The notes: generated from the letters alone by a model not told the origin. A DNA stretch of 64,000 nt from Sulfuricella sp035530375 (GCA_035530375.1 DATKUY010000049.1:14000-77999), one strand, 5' to 3'; shown: positions 27,703-35,809, numbered from the stretch's first letter. Translations and numbers: made by a program.

Positions 27703-27732
27703 GCCGCCGTTTTACCATTGAACGACACTCGC
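27703..27732 (-). pseudogene. Degenerate 5' half of a tRNA-Gly gene
   Basis: On the minus strand the 30 bases starting GCGAGTGTCGTTCAATGGTA match the first 30 bases of the tRNA-Gly(CCC) gene at 26 positions without gaps. They cover the 5' acceptor strand, the D arm and the start of the anticodon stem. The 3' half (anticodon loop, T arm, CCA) is missing, so no tRNA can be made. Confidence 0.7.
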
Positions 27733-27777
27733 GTGGTAAAATGTATCCATACTTTATTTTCGATAGTGTTGAAGGCA

Positions 27778-27978
27778 ATGCAGCTGACAGTCAACGGCAC
27801 GTCCCACAGTTTCGAACAGAATCCGAACCTTTCCCAGTTGCTGGAATATCTGAACCTGACCGGCAAGCGCCTGGCGGTGGAATGCAACGGCGAAATCGTG
27901 CCGCGCAGCCGGTTTGGCGAGACGCGGCTCGCGGATGGGGACAAGCTGGAAATCGTCGTCGCGGTCGGCGGCGGCTAA
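27778..27978 (+). CDS. thiS: Sulfur carrier protein ThiS
   Basis: Ubiquitin-like 66-residue protein ending in the required Gly-Gly (VVAVGGG), which is thiocarboxylated and donates sulfur to the thiazole of thiamine. It starts MQLTVNGTSHSFEQNPNLSQ, typical of ThiS. ATG 27778 is chosen because an upstream open extension has no similarity to the family and passes through the tRNA relic. It is 26 bp before thiG. No TPP riboswitch motif (CTGAGA plus ACCTGATC-type box) is visible in the 120-bp leader. Confidence 0.93.
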   Translation: MQLTVNGTSHSFEQNPNLSQLLEYLNLTGKRLAVECNGEIVPRSRFGETRLADGDKLEIVVAVGGG

Positions 27979-28004
27979 CTCTTCACCTTTATTACTGGAA
28001 AGAC

Positions 28005-28784
28005 ATGGACGAACTCATTATCGCGGGCAAAGTCTACGCCTCCCGGCTGCTGGTCGGCACCGGCAAGTACAAGGATTTCGACGAGACCCGCCGCGCCGTG
28101 GAACAAAGCGGCGCGCAAATCGTGACGGTGGCGATCCGCCGCACCAACATCGGCCAGACCGCGGGCGAACCGAGCCTGCTCGATGCGCTGCCGCCATCGA
28201 AGTACACCTACCTGCCCAACACCGCCGGCTGCTACAGCGCCGACGACGCGATCCGCACCCTGCGCCTGGCGCGCGAACTGCTGGACGGGCATGACCTGGT
28301 CAAGCTGGAAGTGCTGGGCGACCCGAAAACGCTCTACCCGAACATGGTGGAAACCCTGAAAGCCGCCGAGGTGCTGGTCAAGGACGGCTTCAAGGTGATG
28401 GTCTACACTTCCGACGATCCGATCATCGCCAGGCAACTGGAAGAAATCGGCTGCGTCGCGGTGATGCCGCTGGCCAGCCTGATCGGCTCGGGCATGGGCA
28501 TCCTCAATCCATGGAATCTGCAGATCATCATCGACAACGCCAAGGTACCGGTGATCGTCGATGCCGGCGTGGGTACCGCGTCGGATGCAGCGATTGCGAT
28601 GGAGCTGGGCTGCGACGGCGTGCTGATGAACACCGCCATCGCCGGCGCGCAAAACCCGGTGCTGATGGCATCGGCGATGAAAAAGGCCGTGCAGGCCGGG
28701 CGCGAGGCGTTCCTCGCCGGCCGCATGCCGAAAAAGCTCTATTCCGCCAGCCCGAGTTCACCGACGACGGGTTTGATTTCCTGA
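28005..28784 (+). CDS. thiG: Thiazole synthase ThiG
   Basis: TIM-barrel enzyme that builds the thiamine thiazole phosphate from deoxyxylulose 5-phosphate, dehydroglycine/iminoglycine and ThiS thiocarboxylate. The Schiff-base lysine is in LVKLEVLGDPKTLYPN, and the phosphate-binding motifs MPLASLIGSGMGILNPWN and VIVDAGVGTASDAAIAM are clear. The 259 residues starting MDELIIAGKVYASRL are normal. It forms an operon with thiS; the other thi genes are not here. Confidence 0.95.
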   Translation: MDELIIAGKVYASRLLVGTGKYKDFDETRRAVEQSGAQIVTVAIRRTNIGQTAGEPSLLDALPPSKYTYLPNTAGCYSADDAIRTLRLARELLDGHDLVKLEVLGDPKTLYPNMVETLKAAEVLVKDGFKVMVYTSDDPIIARQLEEIGCVAVMPLASLIGSGMGILNPWNLQIIIDNAKVPVIVDAGVGTASDAAIAMELGCDGVLMNTAIAGAQNPVLMASAMKKAVQAGREAFLAGRMPKKLYSASPSSPTTGLIS

Positions 28785-28794
28785 AACCTTTTTT

Positions 28795-28854
28795 CCACGG
28801 ATTAACACGGATAACCCCGATTTCATCTGTGTAAATCCGTGTTAATCCGTGGCT
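28795..28854. repeat. Family A paired inverted repeat, copy 5 (short)
   Basis: CCACGGATTAACACGGATAA is mirrored by ATCTGTGTAAATCCGTGTTA followed by ATCCGTGGCT, with only about 10 bases between arms, so it would fold as one long hairpin in the thiG-trmB spacer. Confidence 0.85.
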
Positions 28855-28862
28855 AAGATTTT

Positions 28863-29537
28863 ATGAACCATCGCCCCATCAGAAGCTATGTCCTGCGCCA
28901 GGGCCGCATGTCCAATGCCCAGACACGGGCGCTGGAAACCCTGCTGCCGCGCTACGGCATTCCCTTTCAGGAGACGCGGCTCGATCTCGATGCGGCCTTC
29001 GGCAGGGCGGCGCCGAAAATCCTCGAAATCGGTTTCGGCATGGGCGACAGCACCGCCAAGATTGCCGCCGAGCATCCCGACAACGACTACCTCGGCATCG
29101 AAGTGCACGGCCCCGGCGTCGGCAGCCTGCTGAACCAGATCGAGGCGCTGAAGCTGACCAATCTGCGCGTGATGCAGCACGACGCGGTGGAAGTGCTGAA
29201 ATGCATGCTCGCCCCGGCCAGCCTGGACGGCGTGCATATTTTCTTTCCCGATCCATGGCACAAGAAGAAGCACAACAAGCGCCGCCTGATCCAGCCGGAA
29301 CTGGTTGCCCTGCTGTGCGACAAACTCAAGCCCGGCGGCTACCTCCATGCCGCCACCGACTGGCAGGAATACGCCGAGCATATCCTCGCCGTGCTTTCCG
29401 CCGAGCCCAGCCTCGCCAATACCGCAGCCGATTATGCCCCGCGCCCGGACTACCGCCCGCTCACCAAGTTCGAGCAGCGCGGCATCCGGCTCGGGCATGG
29501 GGTGTGGGACATCGTGTTCAGGAAACTCGGGGCATAA
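28863..29537 (+). CDS. trmB: tRNA (guanine-N7-)-methyltransferase TrmB
   Basis: SAM-dependent enzyme that makes m7G46 in tRNA. The SAM site is LEIGFGMGDSTAKIA (residues 56-70), followed by the family motif IFFPDPWHKKKHNKRRL and the late DWQEYAEHIL. The 224 residues are normal. It follows thiG across a family A repeat and is likely transcribed with it, although the hairpin may interfere. Confidence 0.95.
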   Translation: MNHRPIRSYVLRQGRMSNAQTRALETLLPRYGIPFQETRLDLDAAFGRAAPKILEIGFGMGDSTAKIAAEHPDNDYLGIEVHGPGVGSLLNQIEALKLTNLRVMQHDAVEVLKCMLAPASLDGVHIFFPDPWHKKKHNKRRLIQPELVALLCDKLKPGGYLHAATDWQEYAEHILAVLSAEPSLANTAADYAPRPDYRPLTKFEQRGIRLGHGVWDIVFRKLGA

Positions 29538-29553
29538 CGAACTGCGTGGCGAT

Positions 29554-30258
29554 TCAACGCACCGGCAAATCGTCGGCGTGGCCGACTATCGTGGCGAAAC
29601 GGTCGCGTAGCGCGGCAATTTCCGCCCGTTGCACTGTTGCGGCGGGCACCGTGCCGCCCGCGCCGTCGGGCAGGTCGCGAGTGGCCGTCGCACCTTCCAC
29701 GACAGTCGTCCGGTAGCCCAGATCGAGCGCCGCGCGCACCGTCGCGCTCAGGCACATGTGGGTCATAAAGCCGGCGACGATCAGGTTTTTCCTTCCCAGT
29801 TGAACGAGCTGTTTCTCGAGCGTGGTGCCGGCAAAGGCATTCGGCAGCGATTTGACAATGACCTGCTCTCCCGCTTGAGGTGCAAGCTGGGGAACGATTT
29901 CCACGAAAGGCCCGTCGGGGTCGAACAGCGCCGATCCCGGCTTGGCTTGATGGACGACGTGGATGACCGGGGTGCCGGCCTGCCGCGCCAGTTTCAATAG
30001 CTGCGCGGTTTCGCGCAAGGCGCTGTCCATGCCCACCAGGGGGAGTCGTCCGTCGGTGTATTCGCGCTGGGCGTCGATGATGACCAGAACGCTCTCCGAC
30101 AGACGCGCCGGATAGGCTTGCACGCCGGCGATTTGCAGCAGGGTGGCGGCGCCCCTGCCGATTTCGGCGGCATCCGCAATGATGGGGCTGGACAATGCCA
30201 GCGCGAAGAGCAGCAAGCTGGCAAGCAACCTGCTGAAACTGGCTCTGAGTGTCGTCAT
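29554..30258 (-). CDS. Secreted isochorismatase-fold cysteine hydrolase
   Basis: The 234-residue protein has a signal peptide (MTTLRASFSRLLASLLLFAL, cleavage after ADA near residue 33). The isochorismatase-like fold follows: catalytic Asp in VLVIIDAQREYTDG, Lys in VKSLPNAF and the nucleophile Cys in GFMTHMCLSATVRAALDLGY. Family members hydrolyse amides or vinyl ethers; export to the periplasm is unusual for this family. ATG 30258 has GGAGA nine bases upstream. It is divergent from a LysR gene 177 bp away, which probably regulates it. Substrate unknown. Confidence 0.85.
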   Translation of the reverse strand: MTTLRASFSRLLASLLLFALALSSPIIADAAEIGRGAATLLQIAGVQAYPARLSESVLVIIDAQREYTDGRLPLVGMDSALRETAQLLKLARQAGTPVIHVVHQAKPGSALFDPDGPFVEIVPQLAPQAGEQVIVKSLPNAFAGTTLEKQLVQLGRKNLIVAGFMTHMCLSATVRAALDLGYRTTVVEGATATRDLPDGAGGTVPAATVQRAEIAALRDRFATIVGHADDLPVR

Positions 30259-30435
30259 GATGTGTCTCCGGAATAAGGGGGAAATGCACCGCTTTTGATT
30301 GCGATGCCCGGCCATTTTGACGGCCGGGTTTGTCGCCATCCAATCGTATTTTCGGATGCTTTCCATCAGCGCCGCCGATTGCTCCCCGCCGGTATTTCGG
30401 CGATGATGGGAAAATTCGAACCAGGGCGCCATTCC

Positions 30436-31320
30436 GTGGAACTCCATCAACTACGCACCTTTGTCACCGTCGGACGGGAAGAGCACCTGACCCGCGCCGC
30501 CGAATTGCTGTGCTTGAGCCAACCGGCGGTCAGCGCTCACGTCAAGGCACTGGAGGACGAACTCGGGTTGTCGCTGTTCGAACGCGGCGCCAAGGGGATG
30601 ACCCCTACCCCCGCCGGTCGACGCCTGCTGGATTATGCCGAGAAGGTGTTGGCCGCACGCCAGGAAATGATCCACGAAGCCGGGCGCATCAAGGGCGCGG
30701 TGAGCGGAAAATTGCGTATCGGCACCGTCGGCGATACGGAAATGCTGCGCCTCGGACCGATTCTTGCCCGCATGGCGCAACGTTATCCTCATGTCACTAT
30801 CCAGTTGCGCAGCGGGCTTTCCGGCACGGTGATCGAGGATGTCCTCAACAACCGCCTCGACGCCGGTTTCACCGTTTTCGCGGACGACAGCAAGGTCGGT
30901 ACGTTGATGCGTATCGGGCTGATGAAATTCGCCCTGCGCCTTGCGGCCCCGGCGGCATGGCGCATGCAGGTGGAGCAGGCGGAATGGGAAAAGCTCGCCA
31001 TGATGCCGTGGATCGGCATGCCGCCGCTGTCTTTCTGCGGGCGGCTGGCGGGGGAGGTATTTCGCCGGCAGGGCGGCGCGCCGCGCAAAATCATCGAAGC
31101 CGACCGCAACGCCACCGTTCTCAGCCTGATCGTCGCCGGCACGGGCATCGGCTTGCTGCACGAGGAGCAGGCGCTGAAGGCGGAACAGGCAGGGGAAGTG
31201 ATCCTGATCCCCGGCCTGCGCGAGGAAACGCGGCTCGATTTCATCCATCTGGCGGAGCGGCAAGGCGATCTCCCGCTCGCCGCGCTGCAGGAGGTGCTGC
31301 GCGAGGTGTGGGAAATCTGA
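30436..31320 (+). CDS. LysR family transcriptional regulator
   Basis: The N-terminal winged helix-turn-helix (ELHQLRTFVTVGREEHLTR ... LSQPAVSAHVKALEDELG) is followed by a periplasmic-binding-protein-like effector domain (about residues 90-294). I start it at GTG 30436, since LysR proteins usually begin with this ELxQLRxF motif two residues in; an in-frame ATG at 30403 would add 11 residues. The total is then 294 residues. It is divergent from the secreted cysteine hydrolase, the usual arrangement of a LysR regulator and its target; the effector is unknown. Confidence 0.88.
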   Translation: MELHQLRTFVTVGREEHLTRAAELLCLSQPAVSAHVKALEDELGLSLFERGAKGMTPTPAGRRLLDYAEKVLAARQEMIHEAGRIKGAVSGKLRIGTVGDTEMLRLGPILARMAQRYPHVTIQLRSGLSGTVIEDVLNNRLDAGFTVFADDSKVGTLMRIGLMKFALRLAAPAAWRMQVEQAEWEKLAMMPWIGMPPLSFCGRLAGEVFRRQGGAPRKIIEADRNATVLSLIVAGTGIGLLHEEQALKAEQAGEVILIPGLREETRLDFIHLAERQGDLPLAALQEVLREVWEI

Positions 31321-31428
31321 CGCGGCGGCGTCATCACGCCGCCTGATGGCCTGAATCGTAAAAAACGATTGGCTTCACCGCCGTCCCGCGCGCGAAAATC
31401 AGTCATTTATTTCCTCAAGGAGGCAAAC

Positions 31429-32235
31429 ATGGCTGATTTTTCCCACACGGCATCCGACTATCAGCGCCGGGCCATTGTCCAGCAATCGGCGGGCGAAGCG
31501 CTGCTGGATATGTTGGCCGTTGCACCAGGCGAGAATGTTCTCGACCTGGCCTGCGGCCCCGGCGCGCTGACCGCGCGCATCCGCAAACTCACGCATGGGC
31601 GGGTGACGGGCTGCGACGCCGCTTCCGGCATGATAGACGAGGCGCGCCGGCAACATGGCGACGCGGGCATCGAGTTTGTCGAATACGACGCGGCGGCGCT
31701 GCCGTTCGAAGGCGAGTTCGACGCGATTTATTGTAATTCGGCGTTCCAGTGGTTTACCGACCCCGCAGCCGTGCTGACAGGCTGCCTCAAGGCATTGCGG
31801 CAGGGCGGCAGGATGGCGATGCAGGCCCCGGCCAAGGCCGATTTCTGTCCCGGCTTCATCCAGGCCGTCGAGGTATTGCGCGAACACGCCGAAACGCGGG
31901 ACACCTTCGCCCGCTACCAATCGCCGTGGCTGTTCCTGGAAAACGCCGAGAACTACGCCCGGTTATTTACCGATGCGGGCTTTGCCGTGGCGGAAAGCCG
32001 CATGGAAACGACCACCAACCGATGTTCCCCGGAAAAATCCATGGAGATTTTCAATTCCGGCGCGGCGGTGGCCTACCTGAATCCGCAATGTTACGAAGGC
32101 GGCGTGCCGCCCGATTATCCGGCGCGCGCCGCCGCGATCATCGCCGCCGCCTTGCGCCGCCAGCGCGGCCCGGACGGCCAGGTTTCCCTGGCCTTCCATC
32201 GTATCTACCTGCTGGCACGCAAGAACGCAGGGTAG
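31429..32235 (+). CDS. Class I SAM-dependent methyltransferase (UbiE/arsM-like fold)
   Basis: The 268-residue protein has the SAM-binding motif VLDLACGPGALTARIRKL (residues 35-52), the acidic motif II GCDAASGMIDEARRQ and motif IV FDAIYCNSAFQWFTDP. This is a methyltransferase domain 11/25 type enzyme. ATG 31429 follows a perfect AAGGAGG at 31418-31424. The substrate cannot be predicted. It lies after the LysR gene in the same direction with a 108-bp spacer. Confidence 0.85.
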   Translation: MADFSHTASDYQRRAIVQQSAGEALLDMLAVAPGENVLDLACGPGALTARIRKLTHGRVTGCDAASGMIDEARRQHGDAGIEFVEYDAAALPFEGEFDAIYCNSAFQWFTDPAAVLTGCLKALRQGGRMAMQAPAKADFCPGFIQAVEVLREHAETRDTFARYQSPWLFLENAENYARLFTDAGFAVAESRMETTTNRCSPEKSMEIFNSGAAVAYLNPQCYEGGVPPDYPARAAAIIAAALRRQRGPDGQVSLAFHRIYLLARKNAG

Positions 32236-32279
32236 GGTCGGCGGGTTGCGGTTCCTGGCAAACCGATCCGGCATCAAAG

Positions 32280-33251
32280 CTATCGCGGCGATGCCGCAGG
32301 AGTGTATGGTTTCGTCCCGCTGTTTCTGCCCGCCCCCCGGTTATTGATGCTGATCGTCAACACCCCGGCCAGCACCAGCGACGAGCCGGCTATTTGCGGC
32401 AGGGATACCGCCTCGCCCAGGAACACGTGCGCCAGGTAAATCGTGGCGACCGGCCCGATCGAACCGATCAGCGAGGTATGCCCGGAACCGATGCGGCGTA
32501 TCCCGGCGGAGAGCAGGAACACCGGCAGCACCGTGGAAAATACCGCCATCGCAATGCCCAGCCCGTAGACTCGCGGCGGGAGATGCAACGCCGCGAGCGG
32601 GTGCGTGACGCCGAACTGGATCAGGCTGGCGGTGCTGGCCACGATCATCGCGTAGGCGGTAAAGCGGGTCGCGCCGATCCGGGCGATGGCATGGCCGGCG
32701 CCGACCAGGTAAACCGAATAGGACAGGGTGCTGGCAAAAATCAGCATGGCCCCGAGCGCGATGCCACCCCGATTCACGCCCACGTCGTGCATGAATACCA
32801 GCGCGATCCCGGCGTAGCTCAACGCCAGCGCAATGATCTCCCTGCGCCCGATGGCCCGCCGGGAAATCAGCGCCGACAGGATCACGACCATGGTGGGATA
32901 AAGGAACAGGATCAGCCGTTCCAGCCCGGCCGAGATCGACTGGAGCCCGAGGAAATCGAGAAAGCTGGATAGATAATAGCCGATCAGGCCGAGCCCCAGG
33001 ATGGCCAGCCAGTCCCGTTTCTCAAGCGGCGCCGCCTGCTTGTTGCCCGTCGCCCACAGAGCGGCCATCAGGAAAAACGGCGCGGAAAACGCCATGCGCA
33101 AAGCCAGCAGGGTGATGGCATCCACCGCGTCCAGATATGCCAGCTTGACCAGGATCGCCTTGGCCGAGAAGCCGACCGCCGCCAGAAAGGCAAAGACAAC
33201 ACCCAGAGCCGCGCTGCGGTCGATTGAAATGCTTTGTGAAGTGTTCGCCAT
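32280..33251 (-). CDS. EamA/DMT family transporter
   Basis: The 323-residue protein has ten membrane helices in two EamA repeats (about residues 15-150 and 160-300); the N-terminal repeat begins AALGVVFAFLAAVGFSAKAI and the second ends LAGVLTISINN. Family members export amino acids, metabolites or drugs. ATG 33251 is preceded by AAAGGG. The gene has a 180-base leader with a strong promoter, a small ORF and an intrinsic terminator, so expression is probably controlled by attenuation. The substrate is unknown. Confidence 0.88.
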   Translation of the reverse strand: MANTSQSISIDRSAALGVVFAFLAAVGFSAKAILVKLAYLDAVDAITLLALRMAFSAPFFLMAALWATGNKQAAPLEKRDWLAILGLGLIGYYLSSFLDFLGLQSISAGLERLILFLYPTMVVILSALISRRAIGRREIIALALSYAGIALVFMHDVGVNRGGIALGAMLIFASTLSYSVYLVGAGHAIARIGATRFTAYAMIVASTASLIQFGVTHPLAALHLPPRVYGLGIAMAVFSTVLPVFLLSAGIRRIGSGHTSLIGSIGPVATIYLAHVFLGEAVSLPQIAGSSLVLAGVLTISINNRGAGRNSGTKPYTPAASPR

Positions 33252-33290
33252 GAAGACCCTTTCGCCAAATGCGCGGGTCGTTGGGCGGAG

Positions 33291-33321
33291 AAAAAGCAAT
33301 CGCGGTCAGACCCGCGGTTGC
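33291..33321 (-). terminator. Intrinsic terminator in the EamA gene leader (attenuator)
   Basis: On the minus strand GCAACCGCGG pairs with CCGCGATTGC (nine of ten positions) around GTCTGA and is followed at once by TTTTT. It lies 40 bases before the transporter start and 11 bases after the stop of the small leader ORF. The CCGCGG in its 5' arm is self-complementary and could instead pair with the CCGCGG inside the leader ORF (33352-33357), giving an antiterminator. Confidence 0.7.
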
Positions 33322-33331
33322 CTTGTTACAG

Positions 33332-33430
33332 TTAAATCGAGAAAGAAGCGCCGCGGCAGTGGAAAACGTTCCATAGCCACAGTCGCTTGACGGTGAGGGA
33401 GTTGGAATGGATGGTGTCGGTGGTAGCCAT
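33332..33430 (-). CDS. Putative leader peptide (32 residues) of the EamA gene
   Basis: A small ORF starts at ATG 33430 (MATTDTIHSN) and has Arg-Leu-Trp-Leu-Trp at residues 16-20 and ends FHCRGASFSI. It sits between a near-consensus promoter and an intrinsic terminator in front of the transporter gene, the position of a classical attenuation leader. The predicted transcript start coincides with the ATG, so it would be leaderless. Two Trp codons three apart could sense tryptophanyl-tRNA, but they are not a long run. Translation is not proven; the region might instead be a structured RNA. Confidence 0.45.
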   Translation of the reverse strand: MATTDTIHSNSLTVKRLWLWNVFHCRGASFSI

Positions 33431-33437
33431 GGCTTGG

Positions 33438-33467
33438 ACTATAGCGGGCGACACAATGGCTTGTCAA
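33438..33467 (-). promoter_or_regulatory. Strong sigma-70 promoter of the EamA leader
   Basis: On the minus strand TTGACA (33467-33462) and TATAGT (33443-33438) are 18 bases apart; the -35 is perfect and the -10 matches five of six. The start site should fall at about 33431, next to the leader ORF ATG. The rest of 33468-33577 holds nothing I can identify. Confidence 0.7.
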
Positions 33468-33577
33468 CGCGAGGGGGCGGAATCCGACGTGTTTCGGATG
33501 ATCTGACTTTTCTGCCGTTTCTCGCCCAACATAAGCACACCGGCGCACAGGGTAAGGACGGTGGCCGCGACGACTCG

Positions 33578-34183
33578 TCAGGCAAACCGATCATGGATCA
33601 CCACCTCGCTCGCAGGAAGTTGTCCCCCTCTTGGAAACGGCTCACTGATGCCCTTGCCGATTACCACGAACATCGAAATCGCGTGGTCTTCCGGCAGGTT
33701 GATGAGTTTGCCCACGGCGTCGAAATCGAAGCCGTCCATCGGGCAGGAGTCGTAGCCCATTTCCCTGGCCGCCAGCATCAGCGTCATCGCGGCGATGCCG
33801 CAGGAGCGCATGGCTTCGTCGCGCTGCACTTGCTCGCGGCCCCGGTAATACTGGCCGATGGCCGGGACGAGATAGTCCTGCACCGGCTGCGGCGCGTTTT
33901 TCCAGTAGCGCGCCGGGTCTTTCTCCCAGGACTTCAGGTCGGCGGTCAGCACTACCAGCAGCGAAGCGTCGGTGATCTGCACCTGATCCCAGGCCACCGC
34001 CCGAACCTGCTTGCGCAGTTCCGGATCGCGCAGCAGCACGAAGCGCCAGTTCTGGATGTTGAAGGCAGTGGGCGACAGCATGGCAAGCGCCAACAATTTT
34101 TCGACCTCCGCCTCGCTCATACGATGGTTCGGATCAAAAGCCTTTACCGACCGACGCGTTTCGATTGCCGTTGAGACATTCAT
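33578..34183 (-). CDS. Nitroreductase family protein
   Basis: FMN-dependent nitroreductase fold of 201 residues: ETRRSVKAFDPNHRMSE at residues 7-23 (phosphate-binding Arg-Arg-Ser), LSPTAFNIQNWRFV near 36-49, and GYDSCPMDGFDFDAV late. It is closest to the NfsB/YdgI-like or MhqN-like enzymes that reduce quinones and nitroaromatics with NAD(P)H. GGAGG lies eight bases before ATG 34183. It is the last gene of the operon that starts beyond the NemR-like repressor, fitting a role against electrophiles. Confidence 0.88.
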   Translation of the reverse strand: MNVSTAIETRRSVKAFDPNHRMSEAEVEKLLALAMLSPTAFNIQNWRFVLLRDPELRKQVRAVAWDQVQITDASLLVVLTADLKSWEKDPARYWKNAPQPVQDYLVPAIGQYYRGREQVQRDEAMRSCGIAAMTLMLAAREMGYDSCPMDGFDFDAVGKLINLPEDHAISMFVVIGKGISEPFPRGGQLPASEVVIHDRFA

Positions 34184-34220
34184 TTCTTTCCTCCCTGGGT
34201 TGGATTGATAGGCGGCACGA

Positions 34221-34592
34221 TCAGCCGACATAATGCGCGATGCCTTTGACAGCCTTGCCGCTCTCGTTGAATATCAATACCTCCGCCGCCAATTTTCCCG
34301 AAGTACCCCGGTAAATGAGGGTCAGGCTGTTCACGCCGGCCAGCACCTCCACCAGTTCGAATTTCAGCGGCGGCGCTGCGCTCAAACCTATTTGCCAATA
34401 CGGTTTGATGTTTTCCTTGCCCTTCAGCGTACCGGAAGCCACTTTCATGCGCTCGACGATAAGCGGCGATGTCATCTCGAAATCATCGGTGTAGTGGGAA
34501 AATATGCGTTCGAGGTCATGCGCATTCCACGCAGCGATCCATTCGTCCGCAAAATTTCCTGCCCAGACCGAATCCATCATTTTCGAATTCAT
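34221..34592 (-). CDS. SnoaL/NTF2-like protein
   Basis: The 123-residue protein has the NTF2 cone fold pattern: FADEWIAAWNAHDLERIFSH at the first helix, then YTDDFEMTSP and a C-terminal pair of strands (LTLIYRGTSGKLAAEVLIFN). The family includes small ketosteroid-isomerase-like enzymes and proteins with no known activity. It overlaps the phzF-like gene by 4 bp (ATGA), showing co-translation. Start could also be an in-frame ATG four codons later. Function unknown. Confidence 0.78.
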   Translation of the reverse strand: MNSKMMDSVWAGNFADEWIAAWNAHDLERIFSHYTDDFEMTSPLIVERMKVASGTLKGKENIKPYWQIGLSAAPPLKFELVEVLAGVNSLTLIYRGTSGKLAAEVLIFNESGKAVKGIAHYVG

Positions 34593-35467
34593 AAGCGAAT
34601 GCTTCCATCAATGCAGGTGACGGATGCGCCACCAATTTCTATGCGTTCACCCGAAGAATCCGTTTCCACCCAGACAGACCCTTCCCTGCCCAGAGCTTTG
34701 CCCTGCCTTGCCAGGTAGCGACTGCCAATGGCATCCAGCAACCCGCTATAACCCAGAAATGCCGCGACGCAGGCATTGCCGCTGCCGCACACCGGATCTT
34801 CCGGTATGCCTTGAGCAGGCGCAAATGAACGTACCGCAATCGCGGCATCTTCTCCGGCGGCCTGCCCGAAAACGGTGATTCCCGTTATTCGCAGCGTCTT
34901 GCTTAAAACCGAAATGGCCGCCATGTCCGGCTGAAGCGCATCCACCGTTGCCGCATCTCCCAAATTGACCACCATCCATGTCGGCCCGACATTGATGAGC
35001 AGGGGCGGTGTGTCGGGCGCACTGTTCCCACCCAGTGCGGTGGCAATGCTTGCGTAATAAGATTCGCCCACGCTTTGCCTGGTCGGCTGGGGAACCCGGA
35101 TAAATATTTTCCTGCTGGAATCGCTGCCCTCTACACGCAAATTCAACAAGCCGGCAGCACACTCCTGGACCAGGCGGCCAGCCAGCGCCTTCACCATGCC
35201 TTTTTCCAAAACCGCGTGTGCACTGCCTATGGACGGATGCCCGGCAAACGACAATTCCTGTTTGGGCGTGAATATGCGCAGCCGATAATCCGCGCCGGGA
35301 GCGGAAGGCGGAAGCACGAAGGTGGTTTCCGAGAGATTCGTCCAGGCGGCGATTCTCAGCATCGCCGAGACAGCCAAGTCCTCGCCACCGAACACCACGG
35401 CCACCGGATTACCGAAAAACGGCCATGCGCTAAATACGTCTACCTGTTTAAAATCGACTCGTTCCAT
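34589..35467 (-). CDS. PhzF family isomerase-like protein
   Basis: The protein of 292 residues begins MERVDFKQVDVFSAWPFFGNPVAVV, with the PhzF pattern FxGNPxAVV, catalytic Glu in NLSETTFVLPP, and GHPSIGSAHAVLE in the first half. The second half has EDPVCGSGNACVAAFL, the characteristic late motif. PhzF-type proteins have a diaminopimelate-epimerase fold; apart from phenazine makers most have no known substrate. ATG 35467 is chosen over an in-frame ATG 39 bases upstream because the family starts here. It lies in the middle of the operon downstream of the NemR-like gene. Confidence 0.85.
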   Translation of the reverse strand: MERVDFKQVDVFSAWPFFGNPVAVVFGGEDLAVSAMLRIAAWTNLSETTFVLPPSAPGADYRLRIFTPKQELSFAGHPSIGSAHAVLEKGMVKALAGRLVQECAAGLLNLRVEGSDSSRKIFIRVPQPTRQSVGESYYASIATALGGNSAPDTPPLLINVGPTWMVVNLGDAATVDALQPDMAAISVLSKTLRITGITVFGQAAGEDAAIAVRSFAPAQGIPEDPVCGSGNACVAAFLGYSGLLDAIGSRYLARQGKALGREGSVWVETDSSGERIEIGGASVTCIDGSIRL

Positions 35468-35527
35468 TTCATTCCGATCTGCCGTGGCGAATGCAACCTG
35501 GAACATTCTGCCACGGCTTACCTCTCT

Positions 35528-35755
35528 CTAATGCTTGCGCATGAAAAAAACATATTCCCCGCCACCTTCGGTGGAGGAAACCAGCTCGTTGCCTGTTTGC
35601 TTGGCGAATGCCTGCATGTCTTTTACCGAGCCAGGATCAGTGGCTGCCACCTTCAATATCTGTCCGGTGCTGATTTCAGCCAGCGCTTTCTTGGTACGCA
35701 AGATCGGCAGAGGGCAATTCAACCCGCGTGCATCCAGTTCCTTGTCGAAATTCAT
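35528..35755 (-). CDS. TusA-like sulfurtransferase
   Basis: The 75-residue protein shows LDARGLNCPLPILRTKKAL, with the persulfide-carrying Cys of the CPxP motif near residue 14, and the fold ends with EYVFFMRKH. TusA proteins relay sulfane sulfur, in tRNA thiolation or in sulfur oxidation pathways. This one is not next to tus or dsr genes; its place between AhpD-like and PhzF-like genes suggests handling of reactive sulfur in a stress response. AAGGAG precedes the ATG at a normal distance. Confidence 0.88.
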   Translation of the reverse strand: MNFDKELDARGLNCPLPILRTKKALAEISTGQILKVAATDPGSVKDMQAFAKQTGNELVSSTEGGGEYVFFMRKH

Positions 35756-35809
35756 GGGATTTCTCCTTGAAATAAAACCGTCTTCATCTTGAGGGATGAA
35801 CGGAAGAGG

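Noticed and set aside
27656..27777. TPP riboswitch before thiS-thiG
   Set aside because: No CTGAGA or ACCTGATC-type conserved boxes were found; the leader instead holds the tRNA half copy.
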